A stretch of DNA of 64,000 nt from Ceratothoa steindachneri. Taxonomy: Eukaryota; Arthropoda; Malacostraca; Isopoda; Cymothoidae. Position numbers and translations under genes: made by a program. This document shows positions 22,340 to 33,663 of the stretch, one piece after another (positions within the stretch are counted from its first letter, which is position 1; each line of letters opens with the position of its first letter). The DNA is taken from the NCBI GenBank assembly GCA_963969495.1, contig OZ018321.1, positions 125,616,218-125,680,217 of the forward strand, read 5' to 3'. The notes beneath the pieces are model-generated. The model ran no database searches, had not been told where the DNA came from, and saw nothing but the letters and a program-made list of their open reading frames with translations.

Positions 22340-25300
22340 CAGCGCGGAGGGGGTGCTGTTTTCAGCACCTTCAGCAGCTTCAACTTGTGTGTCAGTGTGA
22401 GCCGGACCATCTGGGCGGCTCTTGCCTCTCGCGCACTCAGTTGGGCGACTCTTGAAAGGTTAGGGGCTGGCGCTGGCTCTGGCCTGAGGCGGGTGGTGGC
22501 TGGGCAGGAGAGGAGGTAGTGCACGAGTGGAATCCGGGAGTGGCTGCCGCAGGGTTCGCACCTCCCTGCCACAAAGTCGGCGTGCAGCTCTTCACGCGTG
22601 GAGTAGCCCAGCCTGACACGCTGCAGCAGCACGCCGTTTGCTCTGAGCTGCCGGTAAGTTGGGTCTAGTGTGCGATAGGCTGCGGTTGCAGCATAACACG
22701 TGGCTTGCTTTTTGGTCGCTTCGCATTTTTGGTGCTGCTGGTGGGAATTATGGGCGGCCATGCGCTTGGCCTGCGCCTTCAACTCATGCAGGCTGTGGTG
22801 CACAGTCCAGGTGATGGTGGGGTCATGTGCGGCTCGCTTGGCGGTCTGGTCGCCGCGCACATCCACGTGGCTGGGAATCCAGTGGAGCCGGATCTATCTG
22901 CCCTGCGCTGCCAGGTTTTGAAGGGGCGACGGAGCCGTTGATGAAGTAGAATGCACTGCCCGGCTCAATTACCTCAGACATTGCTCTAAGGGCCTGTTGG
23001 CGCAGCTCCTCAGTGAGCCAGTGCGCTTCGCTGGCGGGCAGCTGTGTGGCGGTGAAGTTAGCGGCGGGGGGCTCCCATGGTGGTGGTGGAGCGTATGCGG
23101 GATGGGTGGTGTCGGAGTCACGCCACAGCCAGTTCTCTGCCTGGCTAAGGGTGTTGGCTGCTAAGTTGACGTTTATGAGCTACCTATTGTTGCGCAGGCA
23201 CTCAAAGCCTTGCGTCACGGCCATCCGGAGTCTCCTCTGAGCAAAACCCTTCACGTAGCGCTGAAGCACTCTGGCCACCCGACAGGCCACAATGCAGTCC
23301 AACCTGGCGGTGAGGGGCACCAGGCGGGCCTCGCTCTGCATGACACAGGCACTGCACCACCTCAGTGCCCCCAACGTGGTCCACATGGCGGTGTTTTGCA
23401 CCACCTCAAGGCGCTACTGCTGCTGTCGGAGTAGGGATGCAACAACCAGGGCACTGTACTCCACCAAGGAGCGCACTGCCTGCAGATAGTAGAGGCGGAG
23501 GATGGGGAAGGTTTCACTAGCGCTCGGCCGCGTCCTGGCCCTCATCACGTTGAGCCGGGCCTGCTTCCGTTCCCTCAGGTGCGTGACTGGTGCGGGAAAG
23601 ATAGCCGCCTGTCCACCCACACCCCGAGGTACTGCTAGGAGTTGGTCCAGGCCATCCCGACTCCCTGGACGCGCAGTTGCTGACCAGCAGGAGTAGAATT
23701 CTTGCTGGCCATGGCCCGGGAGTTCTCTGCTGAGATCTTGAGCCCCAGTTCTTCGCACTTGGCAGTGATGAGGTGGAGCGTCTCTTGAGCTTGTAGCCGC
23801 GCCCGATCACGACGAAACCCAGGTCGTCGGCGTAACTTGAGAAGGATGGTTCCTTCCCGATAGAGTAGCGCCAACAGCTGCTCTATCAGCGCGTTAAAGA
23901 GGAGCGGGCTGAGGATGCTGCGCTGGGGCGTCCCGTTCTCGAAGGTAAGGTAGTGGGACTTGTGACCATGGAACTTCACACGGGCCCGGTGCTGATGAAG
24001 GTCGTACTGAAGCCAGCCCAGCAGTCTCCCTCGGATGCCCTTCCTCACAAGGGCAGCTAGTATGGGCCCTGGGCTGGACAGCTCGAATGCCTTCTCGAGG
24101 TCAAGGAAGACTACGATGATGGGCTGGTTGTTGGACTAAGCCAGGAGGGTGATACGGCAGTCCACCGTGCTCACCCCCCTGGTGTAGCCGACCACGTGGG
24201 AGTGAAGGCTTCCCGCGCTCTACTGTAGGCGACTCGGTACCATCCTCTCCACTGTTTTTTCAGTGCAGCTCAGGAGGGAGATTGGCCTGAATGCGGTGGG
24301 GTCTTTCGGCTTGGGGATGGGCTGGATGTCGGCGTCCTTCCAGGATGGCGGCAGACGGCCTGCCAGCCACGACGCGTTGACAAGGGCCAGCAACGCGGCA
24401 TCCCCGGTGGGCCTAGCGTGTGCCAGCATTGAGTACCGCATTCCATCGGCTCCCGCTGCTGTGTCACACCCACGCTTCGTCCTGGCCAGCTCCTTGAACG
24501 TGAAGGGCTGGTCCGTCGCGTGCGGCTGGTTCTGTGCTTCCCTGCCCTTCTTGTCGCGCTGTGGGCGTACCTGCTGCTGGAGGTGGCGGGTGTGGGGAGG
24601 GAGCTGATGGCTGGAACTTCTCGCTGTGAAGCAGTTCACTAGCCAATCTGCCTCTTGCTGGGTGCGTGGATGGGCGGCTGGGTGGGCCGGGACAGCGCCT
24701 GAGGCCTCCCTAAAGCACCGCCACAGCTTGCCGAGGGAGGTGTGTTAGCTGAAAGAGGCGCACCACTCTAGCCCCTTTGCCCCTCTGGCGCTCAGGGATA
24801 CCTGCAGCACGTGGGCCACCACTTCCTGAAGGAGCTGCAGATTGGTGTTGGTCGGGCGCTTCTCGTACAGCCTCCTGTGGACGTTGAGACGGTGATTGTA
24901 CCCCCAAACCTCCTTGTTATATAACCACCAGTCCGGGGGCCGGCGGCGGTTCAAGGTTGTCCTGGGCATGGGCGCGCCTGCTGCGCTCTCTATGGCCGCC
25001 GTAAGGTCACTCTCCTGCTGATGCAGGTCCATGGGCAGCACGTACGTAGACCACTACTCGTCCATGGTGGCGTGGAACTTGGCTTAATCCGCCCTCCTGA
25101 CGTTCCACTGCGGCAGAGAGAGGAGGAACTGGCGGGGCCATAATGAGGGAGTTAAGAATCCCGGACTGGTCGCTGGTGAGGGTGAGGTGGACCTGCCAAG
25201 TGGCGCCAGGATGTAGGTCATCCGACACCACCGTGAGGTCAAGCTGCCCCCTCATGGACGTGCGTGGCTTCCCCGGTGTTGAGGAGGCGGACATGAGTGA

Positions 25301-25790
25301 CTTGTTCAAGTAGGTCGGGCAGGTAGCGCCCAGGCGCGTTGCTGCTTGACACAGAGTGCAGCACGGGGTGGTAAGCGTTGAAGTAGCCCGCCACAAGGAG
25401 GCTAGAGTGGGATGCGAGGGAGAGCAGTTCCCGCTGGCTCCTGTATACGTTGTATACCGTGAGAGGGAGGAGCCCCAGCTGCAGCTCCAGTGCCAGGAGC
25501 TCCACGCCGTCCCCACAGTGCACGGGTTCGGCGATCCTCTTGTGCGGGATGGTTTTCCGTATAAGGGCTGCACAGCCATGCCCCTTTGCGTCGCCTGCCG
25601 GAAGCGAGTGGCGGATGTAGCCTGCCACACGCCACTCAAAGCTGGCCGGCGTGAACGTTTCCTACAGGAAAAGCAGGTCCAGGTCTTCCTGGAAGACAGT
25701 TTGCAGCACCTGATGCTTCTTGGGGCGGAGGCCCTGCACATTCCACTGCAGCACCCTCAGTGTTGGCGCCTGTGCGTGGGCTTGGTGGCA
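22340..25790 (-). pseudogene. ORF2 pseudogene: endonuclease, RT, RNase H-like, CCHC
   Basis: It would nick target DNA and copy the element RNA in place. The endonuclease starts at LQWNVQGLRPKKHQ (about 25,755). It retains GYFNAYH (usual GDFNAHH) near 25,380 and SDQ instead of the catalytic SDH near 25,170. The RT has PIPKPKDPTAFRPISLLS (about 24,290), TPQRSILSPLLFNAL (about 23,905) and an intact YADD box at 23,823-23,834. A frameshift separates YADD from the preceding frame. An RNase H-like start reads FYFINGSVAP near 22,930, with Asn where the first catalytic Asp is expected. The C-terminal CCHC is CEPC then HYLLSC near 22,530. There are many stops and frameshifts, including a stop at FL-stop-ETF. 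About 1,150 codons, normal for such ORF2s. Confidence 0.87.
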
Positions 25791-25807
25791 GGGCTATCAA
25801 TCCGCGC

Positions 25808-27334
25808 CTACATCTTGGTTGTGGGCGTGCGGTGGGTGGAGAGGGTGTTGGGTAGGACCCCTCGGCGTTGAGGATGATGGTGGGGGCTGGAGGGCACCCC
25901 CTGTGACAGCGGTGAGCACCTCTTCGCGGAAGAGTGTGTCGATGTCCTGCTCGGTGGGGGCTGTGGTGCCCTGCCGGCGGTCGAGCAGGTTCTACACAAG
26001 ACGCACCACATACGCGAGGATGACGTCCACAATGGCTCTGCCCTCCTCATTGAGTCCATTGCTGTAGCTTATGGGTCCACGTCAAGACCCTGCCGGTGGT
26101 TGAGCATTGGGTACCACCGTGGACCTCTCCTCGTCTGGGCGGGCGCAGTGGTCCCGACGCTTGTGTCCCTCCCTCCTCTATGGCTTGGGGTCAAAGGAGG
26201 TTGGGGGCTGGGTGGAGGTGTGAGCGGAGTTGACGGTGGTGCGGCTGCTGCTCCTCCTTCTCGCTGACCGCCCCTCCCCCTTTCCGACCTGACCTGTGCC
26301 AGGCAGTTAATGGGTGGGGGCGTGTGGGAGGCCCACGCCGGCCTATTTGGTGTTGGCGCGGGGACAAGGCGTCAGCTGTCTTGTTGATGGGGGGCCCACG
26401 TGGTTCCCCCTGCTGCTGCCTTTGTTGCTGGGTGGGCGGCACGTGGTTCCCTCTGTTGCTGCTGCTGCCGTTGTCCCTGCGGCATCCCCCTTCCCCTCCT
26501 CCTTATGCGCTCGGGGCACTTTACGTTCGACGCGTGGTACCTCTTGGTGCACTGCTCCGTCGGATGCCCTTGGCTACACACGCCGCACCTGACGGGGTGT
26601 TGACACGTGGCCTGCAGGTCCTCCAAAGCGCTGGCACTTGTGGAAACTCACAGGCTCACCCTGGTAAGGGCGCAAAGCGTAGCGGCCCCAGCTGCCCAGG
26701 TCAAGCTAGGGGGGCAGCGGCCCCTCGTACACTAACAAGATCTGCCTCGTGGAAACCTTGTCGCTGTGAGCCCGGAGTCGTGTTGGAGAGAGCACGTGGG
26801 CGTGGCCCTCGACAGCCTGGAGAGGGAGATTAGTGGGGTAGCGCTCCAGCACCACCTTTTTCCTTCTCACGCTGGGGTCGAGCAGGATCACTCGGTCCCC
26901 CTCCTCGGCAAAGGGCGCAGCAGGGCCTCCGACCCATCGTCCTTCGGGGTGAGGACGTATTCGCTGGTGAGAGTGGGGCGAATGTTTATCCGCAGGCCAG
27001 GGTGTGCGCTCTCCAGCTCCGTCAACGTCTGGTAGGCACTGGTGGTGTTCTCCTGGTGCACAATTTTGAATTTAGGCCGGGGTACTCGTCGGGAATGAGA
27101 GACTGTTACCCAGCCTGCCTCATTTTCCTGCTGGGCCTCCTACGTCTGGGAGCTCTCGTCGATGACGAGGTGATCGCTTTTATCGCTGGGGGCCTCCTCT
27201 GCCTGTGAGAACTCCGGCTTTAGGTTTTGGGCGGTCCTCTTTGGCGTGGATATCTCCGCCGGTGACGCTGAAGGAGAGCGGTTCAAAGTCCGCTTCACCA
27301 ATTGGTTACGCGCGCCGACCATTGCACTGAACAA
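25808..27334 (-). pseudogene. ORF1 (gag-like) pseudogene with CCHC knuckles
   Basis: It would be the RNA-binding nucleocapsid-like partner of ORF2. A likely start is MFSAMVGARNQL at 27,334. A middle region with PRPKFKIVHQENTTSAYQTL and ILLVYEGPLPP resembles the conserved gag region ahead of the knuckles in Jockey/I-type elements. Two zinc knuckles follow: HKCQRFG, interrupted by a frameshift, and RCGVCSQGHPTEQC (C-x2-C-x3-H-x4-C) near 26,580. The C-terminal part is Pro/Gln-rich and low in complexity. Several stops are present (for example after SSQT and after RRGTE). It ends just before ORF2 in another frame. Confidence 0.75.
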
Positions 27335-27518
27335 GTCACTGCGGGCATAGTCACTGCCTTTCGCTCACTACTTCTTCACAGCGGGTTGTTCCGTTTGTAT
27401 ACATGGATCCTCAAGTTTTATTCCTTATTTTGCTCTCTGAATTGTTTAACAATGACCCAAATTAGGCATTCGCTTTTGTTTGGGCCGAAATTAGTGTATC
27501 ATGGAGCAATATAACATA

Positions 27519-28448
27519 CGAGGGGCGGTCAATAAATTTTGCAATTCGGATATAAGGAAACGAGATATGAGGAAAAGTGTCTTATTATTTTTCAATATAA
27601 CTATCCTTTACTTCAATGCACTTGCGCCACCTGTCCCTGAGACTTCGAATTTCCGACAATCAGAAATCTCCCGAGTGCTGTTCAATCCACTCCAGGATGG
27701 CGAGCTGGACATCTTCATCGTCCCCACACCGGCGTCCACGCAGTGCAGCCTTGACCTGGCGAAATAGAAAGTAGGCGCTAGGGGCCAGATCTGCAGTGTA
27801 GGGGAGATGTTTGAGCTCCTCGAATCTGCATTCGCTTAGGGCAGCTTGTGCAACTCTGCCCTTGTGGACTTTGACGACGTTGATGTCGATCATGGGGCGT
27901 CAGGTTTCTAGGGACCCAACGGGCAGAGAACTTGATCATGGCCAAATAGTCGTGGATCATGTTGATAACAATTCCATCTGATACTCCAAGTATTCGCTCG
28001 ATTTCTTCGAACTTGCCTGTCGATTTTCGAGGATGATCCTCTCCACACGGGCCACATTGTCCTGGTTGGTCACGTCTGACGGGCGTCCTGGAAGGGAGTC
28101 ATCTTCAAGGGACTCACGACAATGGCGGAACTCCCTATTCCAGTGAGCAATGGTTGGATAGGAAGCTGCGGTCTCGGTGTACACTGCAACCATGCGATCA
28201 TGGATCTCTTTTGCATTCTTGCCTTCCTTGGGAAAAATTTCGTTACTGCGCGGTGCTCAATCTTCTCCATTGTTGAAAAATTTATGACTGGGGGTTTGCG
28301 ATCAGCTACTGATTCTTAAATAAACGAGGGAGGAGCGTGCGCCTGCAGGTCCTGACTAGTCATAACTTGTCCTAACACCCCCAATAACAGCCATCCCCCT
28401 TCCTCTGTTTTGGCCTACCGATTTGTAAAACTTATTGACCGCCCCTTG
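27519..28448 (-). mobile_element. mariner element, copy 3 (internally deleted)
   Basis: The terminal repeats CGAGGGGCGGTCAATAAA and CTTATTGACCGCCCCTTG are flanked by TA (27,517-27,518 and 28,449-28,450). Both ends belong to the same family as copies 1, 2 and 4, but the element is 930 bp, about 370 bp shorter. Both termini survive, so it has the form of a non-autonomous derivative. Confidence 0.95.
27585..28270 (-). pseudogene. mariner transposase pseudogene with central deletion (copy 3)
   Basis: Unlike copies 1 and 2, it keeps an ATG (28,270, MEKIEHR). The N-terminal HTH region (TETAASYPTIAHWNREFRHC) is readable. So is the C-terminal region from VHKGRVAQAAL through DLAPSAYFLF to the GSYIEK-type end. 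A deletion of about 370 bp at about 27,870 joins the HDRxQRR region directly to VHKG. This removes the first and second catalytic Asp. The third Asp (PSD) has become PSA. A frameshift and a stop also occur in the N-terminal half. It cannot be active, but an active relative could in principle recognise its ends. Confidence 0.93.
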
Positions 28449-30105
28449 TACATCTATCCCGCATGGAGTCTAAACTGACACTGATTCTGAGGTAATTTAC
28501 ATGGCGCTAAATAACGTACATATGAAATAAATTTTTGTACATTTGATTCAACTTCCAAATAACATTATCTTTGCACATTATACTTACAATATTTCATTTT
28601 ATAATATTTTAAATTATTGTATAATATTACAATAGTCATTTAATCATAAATAAGTAATTAATAAGGTCGATTTGTTGAATATTTCTTCGATATAATGGGA
28701 TTATATTTAAAACGTTTAATACATTCAAATAGAAGCGTTTGGAGTTTAGTTGATTGTATATGGGTTTTTCTAATTAAAGATATATTAATATTAACAGAAA
28801 TAAAGCAAAGTTATGATATTAATTGTTTTTCTACATGAGTAAAGTCATTTAAAGTGTAAGTCTGAGAACCATTCCTTCATTAGTTACCAAATAAAACCAT
28901 ATCTCTCATTTAATTCCTCAGAGCACAAACGATCTATATAATCCTAAATAAATTTGATTAAAATAAATATATAGAGGCAATTAAATTGTAATGGAAAGAA
29001 AAATTATTTTTTTAGTGCTACAAAATGATTGTTTAAGAAAATGACAGTAATTTATAAAAATATGATAAAGCTGTTTATTCTTTTTACCTTAGGAGATATA
29101 TAAATTATAATAACACTATTTACCTATATATAATTTGCTAATTGCTTTTCTCCCGAAAGTTGACTTTCAGAAGAGCGCTGAATTTAGTTTCGAGTTACCA
29201 TACTTTCTTTGAATAATTATACGTTCGGATTCCCTTGCATCACATATGTGAACCCATTATAAAATTTCATAAAACACTTCACACTACTCATTTTTGAGGT
29301 TTCTTTGAGTCTATTATTTCATAATGCACTCTGGTCCTTACACCTTACATATTCTGCTATAGTACTTTACCATCCCATTTTCTAGGATACAAAAGAGATC
29401 TTATTCTTATAAATTTAACCACACCTAATAGTTTTTATTCCCCAATTGAATCGCTTTAAACTATTATGTGGTACTCATGAAATTGGATAATTGGTTGGGT
29501 CACAATCGTTAAAGTTATCTCATTAAAGAATAAGTCTAAGGTAATATTGCCCTGATGGGAGACCAATACAGAGTATTGGGTAAAATGGGTCATGCATTCG
29601 GCATTTCATGTTTGTTAACATAGCATCACTCGATCAAAAGTAATTCTTATCAGCTCTTCCTCCATCACCATCCAAGAACTCACTCATGCTGACCTCTTTC
29701 TCCGAATTTGTTTATATAGTTTTATAATATGGCGCTCATAAATCATATTATCATTTGGGAAAGGTTTTATTACATTCATTTATATTTTTACAACCTCCAG
29801 CTGTTTATTTTATTTATATTTAGGCAATTTTATCTCCTATGTATGTACCTGTAGGCTATTTTAACGAAATAGGGTCGGTCCTAAGAGAAAATTTCCCTAC
29901 CTGTGGGAAGTGAGCAAAAATTACTCTGAATACGAAGAATTTTAATTGAACTCAAAAGTAGTGAGAACCAGGGAATAGTAGATTTAAGTTTATTAAGGTA
30001 CATAAAGTTAGCCTCATTTTACAAGTATTAACAGATAATACCCTATTACTAAATAAGCAATGTGAATTCCCAGGTGAAACTTATTTATAGACCTATGCAC
30101 TAAAA
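28449..30105. other. A+T-rich, nothing identified
   Basis: No gene is recognised. A weak 5S rRNA-like segment lies at 29,540-29,590 and is listed separately. Confidence 0.5.
29540..29590 (+). pseudogene. possible 5S rRNA-derived relic
   Basis: The segment contains CTGATGGGAGACC, identical over most of its length to the 5S internal-promoter region (GGATGGGAGACC). It is followed at the right distance by GAGTATTGGGT, resembling GAATACCGGGT of 5S rRNA. The rest of a 5S gene is not recognisable. It may be a SINE3-like or pseudogene fragment, or chance. Confidence 0.3.
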
Positions 30106-30109
30106 TGGC

Positions 30110-30325
30110 AGTGAAGTTCCTTAAACTTTGCACAGACCTTCACCTGTGAATGAGTTTTGAGAAAAAAAAGGGCTTTTAACGAGAGCTAGATTCACAGTGA
30201 CACAGTGTATAGCATTCGAAAATAGATACGGGTAAAATGATGGAAAAGCACCGGCCGATTTCATCTCTTGAGATAATAAAATATAAAGAATTAGGTTGAC
30301 CAACCTCACCATAAATTAAGAATGG
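30110..30325. repeat. dispersed repeat R2, copy outside IR2
   Basis: Resembles 36,864-37,070 (IR2 left arm) and its mirror at 56,570-56,770. Shared in order: CCTTxAA-TTTxxCxCA-ACCTTC, then AGATTCACAGTG, ATTCxxAATAGATA, GTAAAA and TAAAATATAAA. Identity is moderate. Confidence 0.55.
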
Positions 30326-30691
30326 TTACAATACAAGTAATTAATACAGGAAACAAATTTGGCGCTAGAAATACAAAAATAGGAAAATTAATGTATGACG
30401 GAAGGTTTATTTTTTCGCACACTGGTACGCTAGCCAATGAAATACAAAATCGAAATAAATTAATGACATTAAGAATAGCTTGTGTGTAAAGAAGCGTACG
30501 GGAAAGTCACCTATAATGAGCACGTCAATTAATGAGTGACTGAGCGCTAAATGTTAGTTTTAGTTCGACTTTAGAGCTATTGTAAATGGGAATTGAACTT
30601 CAGGAGAGGGATGCTATGATGTGACCTTGCCTAGTGGGAGTATGTCCTTAGTTGGCTCGGACGACAAGATCTCGCCCGATGAGACTTTGAG

Positions 30692-30891
30692 ACTTGACCC
30701 TCGGGTGAATGCGACGATGATCCTATGTCTGACAGAACTCGACCTGCTCATGGATGCAACGATGATAGCAAGCTTAACGGAATTTGATCGCAGGTGGGTC
30801 TGAGAATGAGACCATGCCCGACATGACTCGACCCGCATCTTAGTGCAACCATGATATAATGCCTGGCTGGACTTGATAAGCAGATAGGTCC
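30692..30891. repeat. 45-bp minisatellite
   Basis: Four consecutive units start at 30,692, 30,737, 30,782 and 30,826 (lengths 45, 45, 44 and 45), with part of a fifth from 30,871. Each begins AcTtGAcC-like and contains a TGCAACGATGATA-like core. In one plus-strand frame the first two units encode a 15-residue repeat (LDPRVNATMILCLTE, LDLLMDATMIASLTE). The third unit's one-base loss breaks the frame, so I do not call it coding. Confidence 0.8.
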
Positions 30892-30899
30892 GAAGTTGG

Positions 30900-31735
30900 A
30901 TTGTTTACCCCCAGTGGGCAGAAATCTGATATCGGTCTTGAGATTATTCCCGATTTGTCCGGACAGTTGCTCTGAAGAGAAAGAGAGAGAGAGATGGGGA
31001 GAGTTTTTGTGTGTGTGTATTCCCATTGCAACCCGTGTTTATCTCAGTTAAACGTTCAGGCTTCCATGTTAGTTGGTGCTATTTGCCCACCCAGTACGAA
31101 AATCACGTCACCAACAGCTGCAATAGCCCCTATTTAGATGTGCCGCTAGACTCTGTCAGTATACTAGGTACTCGTGATGCCAACTAGTCCAAGTCCATTG
31201 TCGTAGCTTTACGATCTCACTGTGATGTAGAGTCAACGCAAAATGGGTTCCATATAACGTATCTTTATCTTGAAACATTAGGTGTAGATGAACCTTGATA
31301 TGTAACTAGATTAGATAAGATCATAGGGAGATAATAGATTTAGATCATTGCAGTTATCTGTAAAATATTTTAATCTCGAGCAGAAGGATCGTCGTCTCGT
31401 GCCACTCAACTACCCGATTACTTAATATTAGTTTGAGGGTGTTTATGGATAAATCAACGAATTTGTCTGCAAACCCGGTGTAGCAGAAGTGCTCTTCTAG
31501 TTCAAATTTACACTGACCGTCATAAAATTCTTTATGCTCATGGGCAATAGCCGCAGCCTGGATATTTCCGCATTGTCGCTATATACCATCCGATTTATGA
31601 AATATCTATCTCAAAATTGTCGAAAGTCGCGAATAAAGGTTTCTAAGCGCCCTTTCCCCCCCCCGACAAACATCACCACCGATCCCTCACCAATCTAGGT
31701 GAAAAGCACGGGTAATTACGCAAGTAAATAATAGT
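30900..31735. other. no identified gene
   Basis: Contains a short GA-rich tract near 30,978-31,000 and nothing recognisable otherwise. The part next to 31,740 may be more of the BEL/Pao relic, too decayed to read. Confidence 0.4.
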
Positions 31736-31739
31736 ATGT

Positions 31740-33000
31740 AGGGCTTTTCAAGCCCATTTCATCTATGGCTGTGCCATTTTGACTTTAGGGGCGGTTAATG
31801 AGAGGGCCTCTGTGATCCCATAATTTTTTAAGCCAAAACAAAACCATTGGCATATTTTCTCATCAGATTCATTACATTATGAGCTCTTGGTAATCATTAC
31901 TAACGAAGTATCATCAAAGGTTGACCAACCGTTGGATGCCTATAAGTATAATAGAGATGTAATATCGGAAATTCCACATAACCATACCTTGTTAATACTG
32001 CCGAGAATATAGTGGGATGAAGAATACCTGCTAAATCAACTCCTCGTCCAGTGCGATTGGTTCATTTTGATGTTAGGTTCTTTTCTTCTCCATATTTATC
32101 TCGTTTAAACTATGTAATCCAATAGTTCACAGCAGCTCCGTATTTCTCTGATGTGATATGTTGGCGGTAGGTCCCTGTGTAAGACTTTGGTACAACCTTA
32201 ACTTTAACTTAAAAAATAAGTCTTTAAACAACAACAGCGATCTTTATCACCTTTGATAAGGAGCTATAACGCTCCACGTCAATAAGAGGAGGTTGGAAAG
32301 AAATTGTTAGAACGTGAGAAAAATAGAAGATAGGCAGAAGATCTACCCATAATTTCTTATTCACAATCAATTCCAGACCTTTAACCCATATGGCCTCTTT
32401 TAGTTTTCCTGCTTTTATTACTGTGGTAAGTAGAAAACAAGGCTGGAATGGAACTATATGATGAATCTCGTGACGATGGGTATAAAATTGAGTTTCTTTA
32501 CCTTTCCTTCGCGCATCGTTCCATACATGCCATCAAGCGAAGCCAATGAAGAACAGTCTGACAATCAGTATAGAGTAAATTTCCCCTGTGAGTGAAAGAA
32601 TAGCCTTTTTATTGTTCTGTAAATGGCGCGCCGCGAAAAGAGCAGCAGTTAACTAGGAATTTAGAAACAGCAATACGATTACCAACGATTTTAGCCTTGT
32701 CTATAAGAAAACCGAAATGGAAATTAAAATGAAAAACTTCGGACCTATAAGCTTCGGAGATCTTTTCACCAAAGCAATGTAATTTAAAATTACTAGAAGG
32801 AAGAGCTTGTCGTAAAATGGATAGATACGCAATCTTTCATCTCTGATACTAATTGAACCATTGAGATACACTTTTTGTCCAAAGTCTTGTCCCATTCTAC
32901 AGTTTGTCTGAGACGCTTGATAGAAAAAGGTTAGAATTGTTAGCGGCAGTAAATACTCCAATAACTCATAAATAGAAGCTATACACATTAAGACCTCCAG
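31740..33000 (-). pseudogene. BEL/Pao retrotransposon pol relic
   Basis: The minus strand, read across frame changes, gives a series of segments in the order of a BEL/Pao pol. First is FKLHCFGEKISEAYRSEVFHF (usual LHxFxDASxxAYAAVVY), then FLIDKAKIVGNRIAVSKF (usual KxKVAPxKxxSIPRLEL). LLYTDCQTVLHWLR follows, the RNase H-like block with xTDSxTVLxWI. Then comes ERYSSLSKVIKIAVVV with SEKYGAAVNYWI, the linker before integrase. Last is a weak integrase N-terminal zinc-binding-like part near 31,800. Stops and frameshifts are frequent and no LTRs were found. The order of five blocks makes the assignment reasonable, although each is individually weak. Confidence 0.6.
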
Positions 33001-33640
33001 TTTTGTATGGGCTGAAAATATAATGATAGTATTTGAGGAGTAAGAATATCTCCTTCGATATTCTACCCTAAACCAAGAATTTTAATAGACTCTTTAGCTA
33101 AGTTTCTATAGTTCATAAAATGGTCATTGAAAGAGGGGGAACTAGAATACCATTTTCTGACATCAAAACATGCCGGGTTAAGCCTTCTGTTTGTATGTTA
33201 GGGTATAATCCCCGCCATCTTCTTCGATTAAAGTAAAGAGTGAGGTATTCAATAATAAATGACTAGTGTGGATGTAAAGAACAACCTTATATTGGTAATT
33301 TACGAGAGGGCTATTATGATTCATGTGGGTTTTAAACACACAAAATACGAACTTGATCTCTATCTTCGTCTTTTAACCGTATTAGCAAGTCGACTTTTTT
33401 ATACACTCAACCGGGTTTTGCCTAAACTTTTTTAAAATGTAGAAAAAAGTTGTTTATAAGAAAAGCTCCAGGATATAAGCAATCAGTAAGGCTTGTCTTT
33501 CCAGCCGAAAAATAAAATACTAATAACGGGTAGTGACGGAGTCCTTAATTACACCGCGATGAGCGAGATAATGTCTTTGTCGGAACATGCCCTCAGCGAA
33601 TTTGGCGTTCCAGGTTGTCACGAGGTTAAGGTTAGGCTAA
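33000..33640. other. no identified gene
   Basis: A+T-rich DNA; nothing recognised. Confidence 0.5.
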
Positions 33641-33641
33641 A

Positions 33642-33663
33642 GTTAGGTTAGGTTAGGTTAGGT
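33642..33663 (+). repeat. short (TTAGG)n tract
   Basis: Four exact TTAGG units with degenerate units to the left (from about 33,625). TTAGG is the usual arthropod telomere repeat. This tract is internal and very short. Confidence 0.85.

Larger units (their letters stand above)
22205..27400 (-). mobile_element. G+C-rich non-LTR retrotransposon (I-group-like), degenerate
   Basis: A 5.2-kb block that is G+C-rich between abrupt A+T-rich borders. On the minus strand it has the layout of an I-group non-LTR element. ORF1 is a gag-like protein with CCHC knuckles. ORF2 carries an apurinic-type endonuclease, reverse transcriptase, an RNase H-like region and a C-terminal CCHC. The 3' side (22,140-22,205) is an A+T-rich tail; the 5' end is approximate. 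Both ORFs are broken repeatedly. Mariner copy 3 lies just upstream (27,519). Confidence 0.88.

Noticed and set aside
23180..23434. Numerous frames on both strands in the 22-27 kb region
   Set aside because: They follow from high G+C. Only the minus-strand frames that line up into gag, endonuclease, RT and RNase H order were kept.
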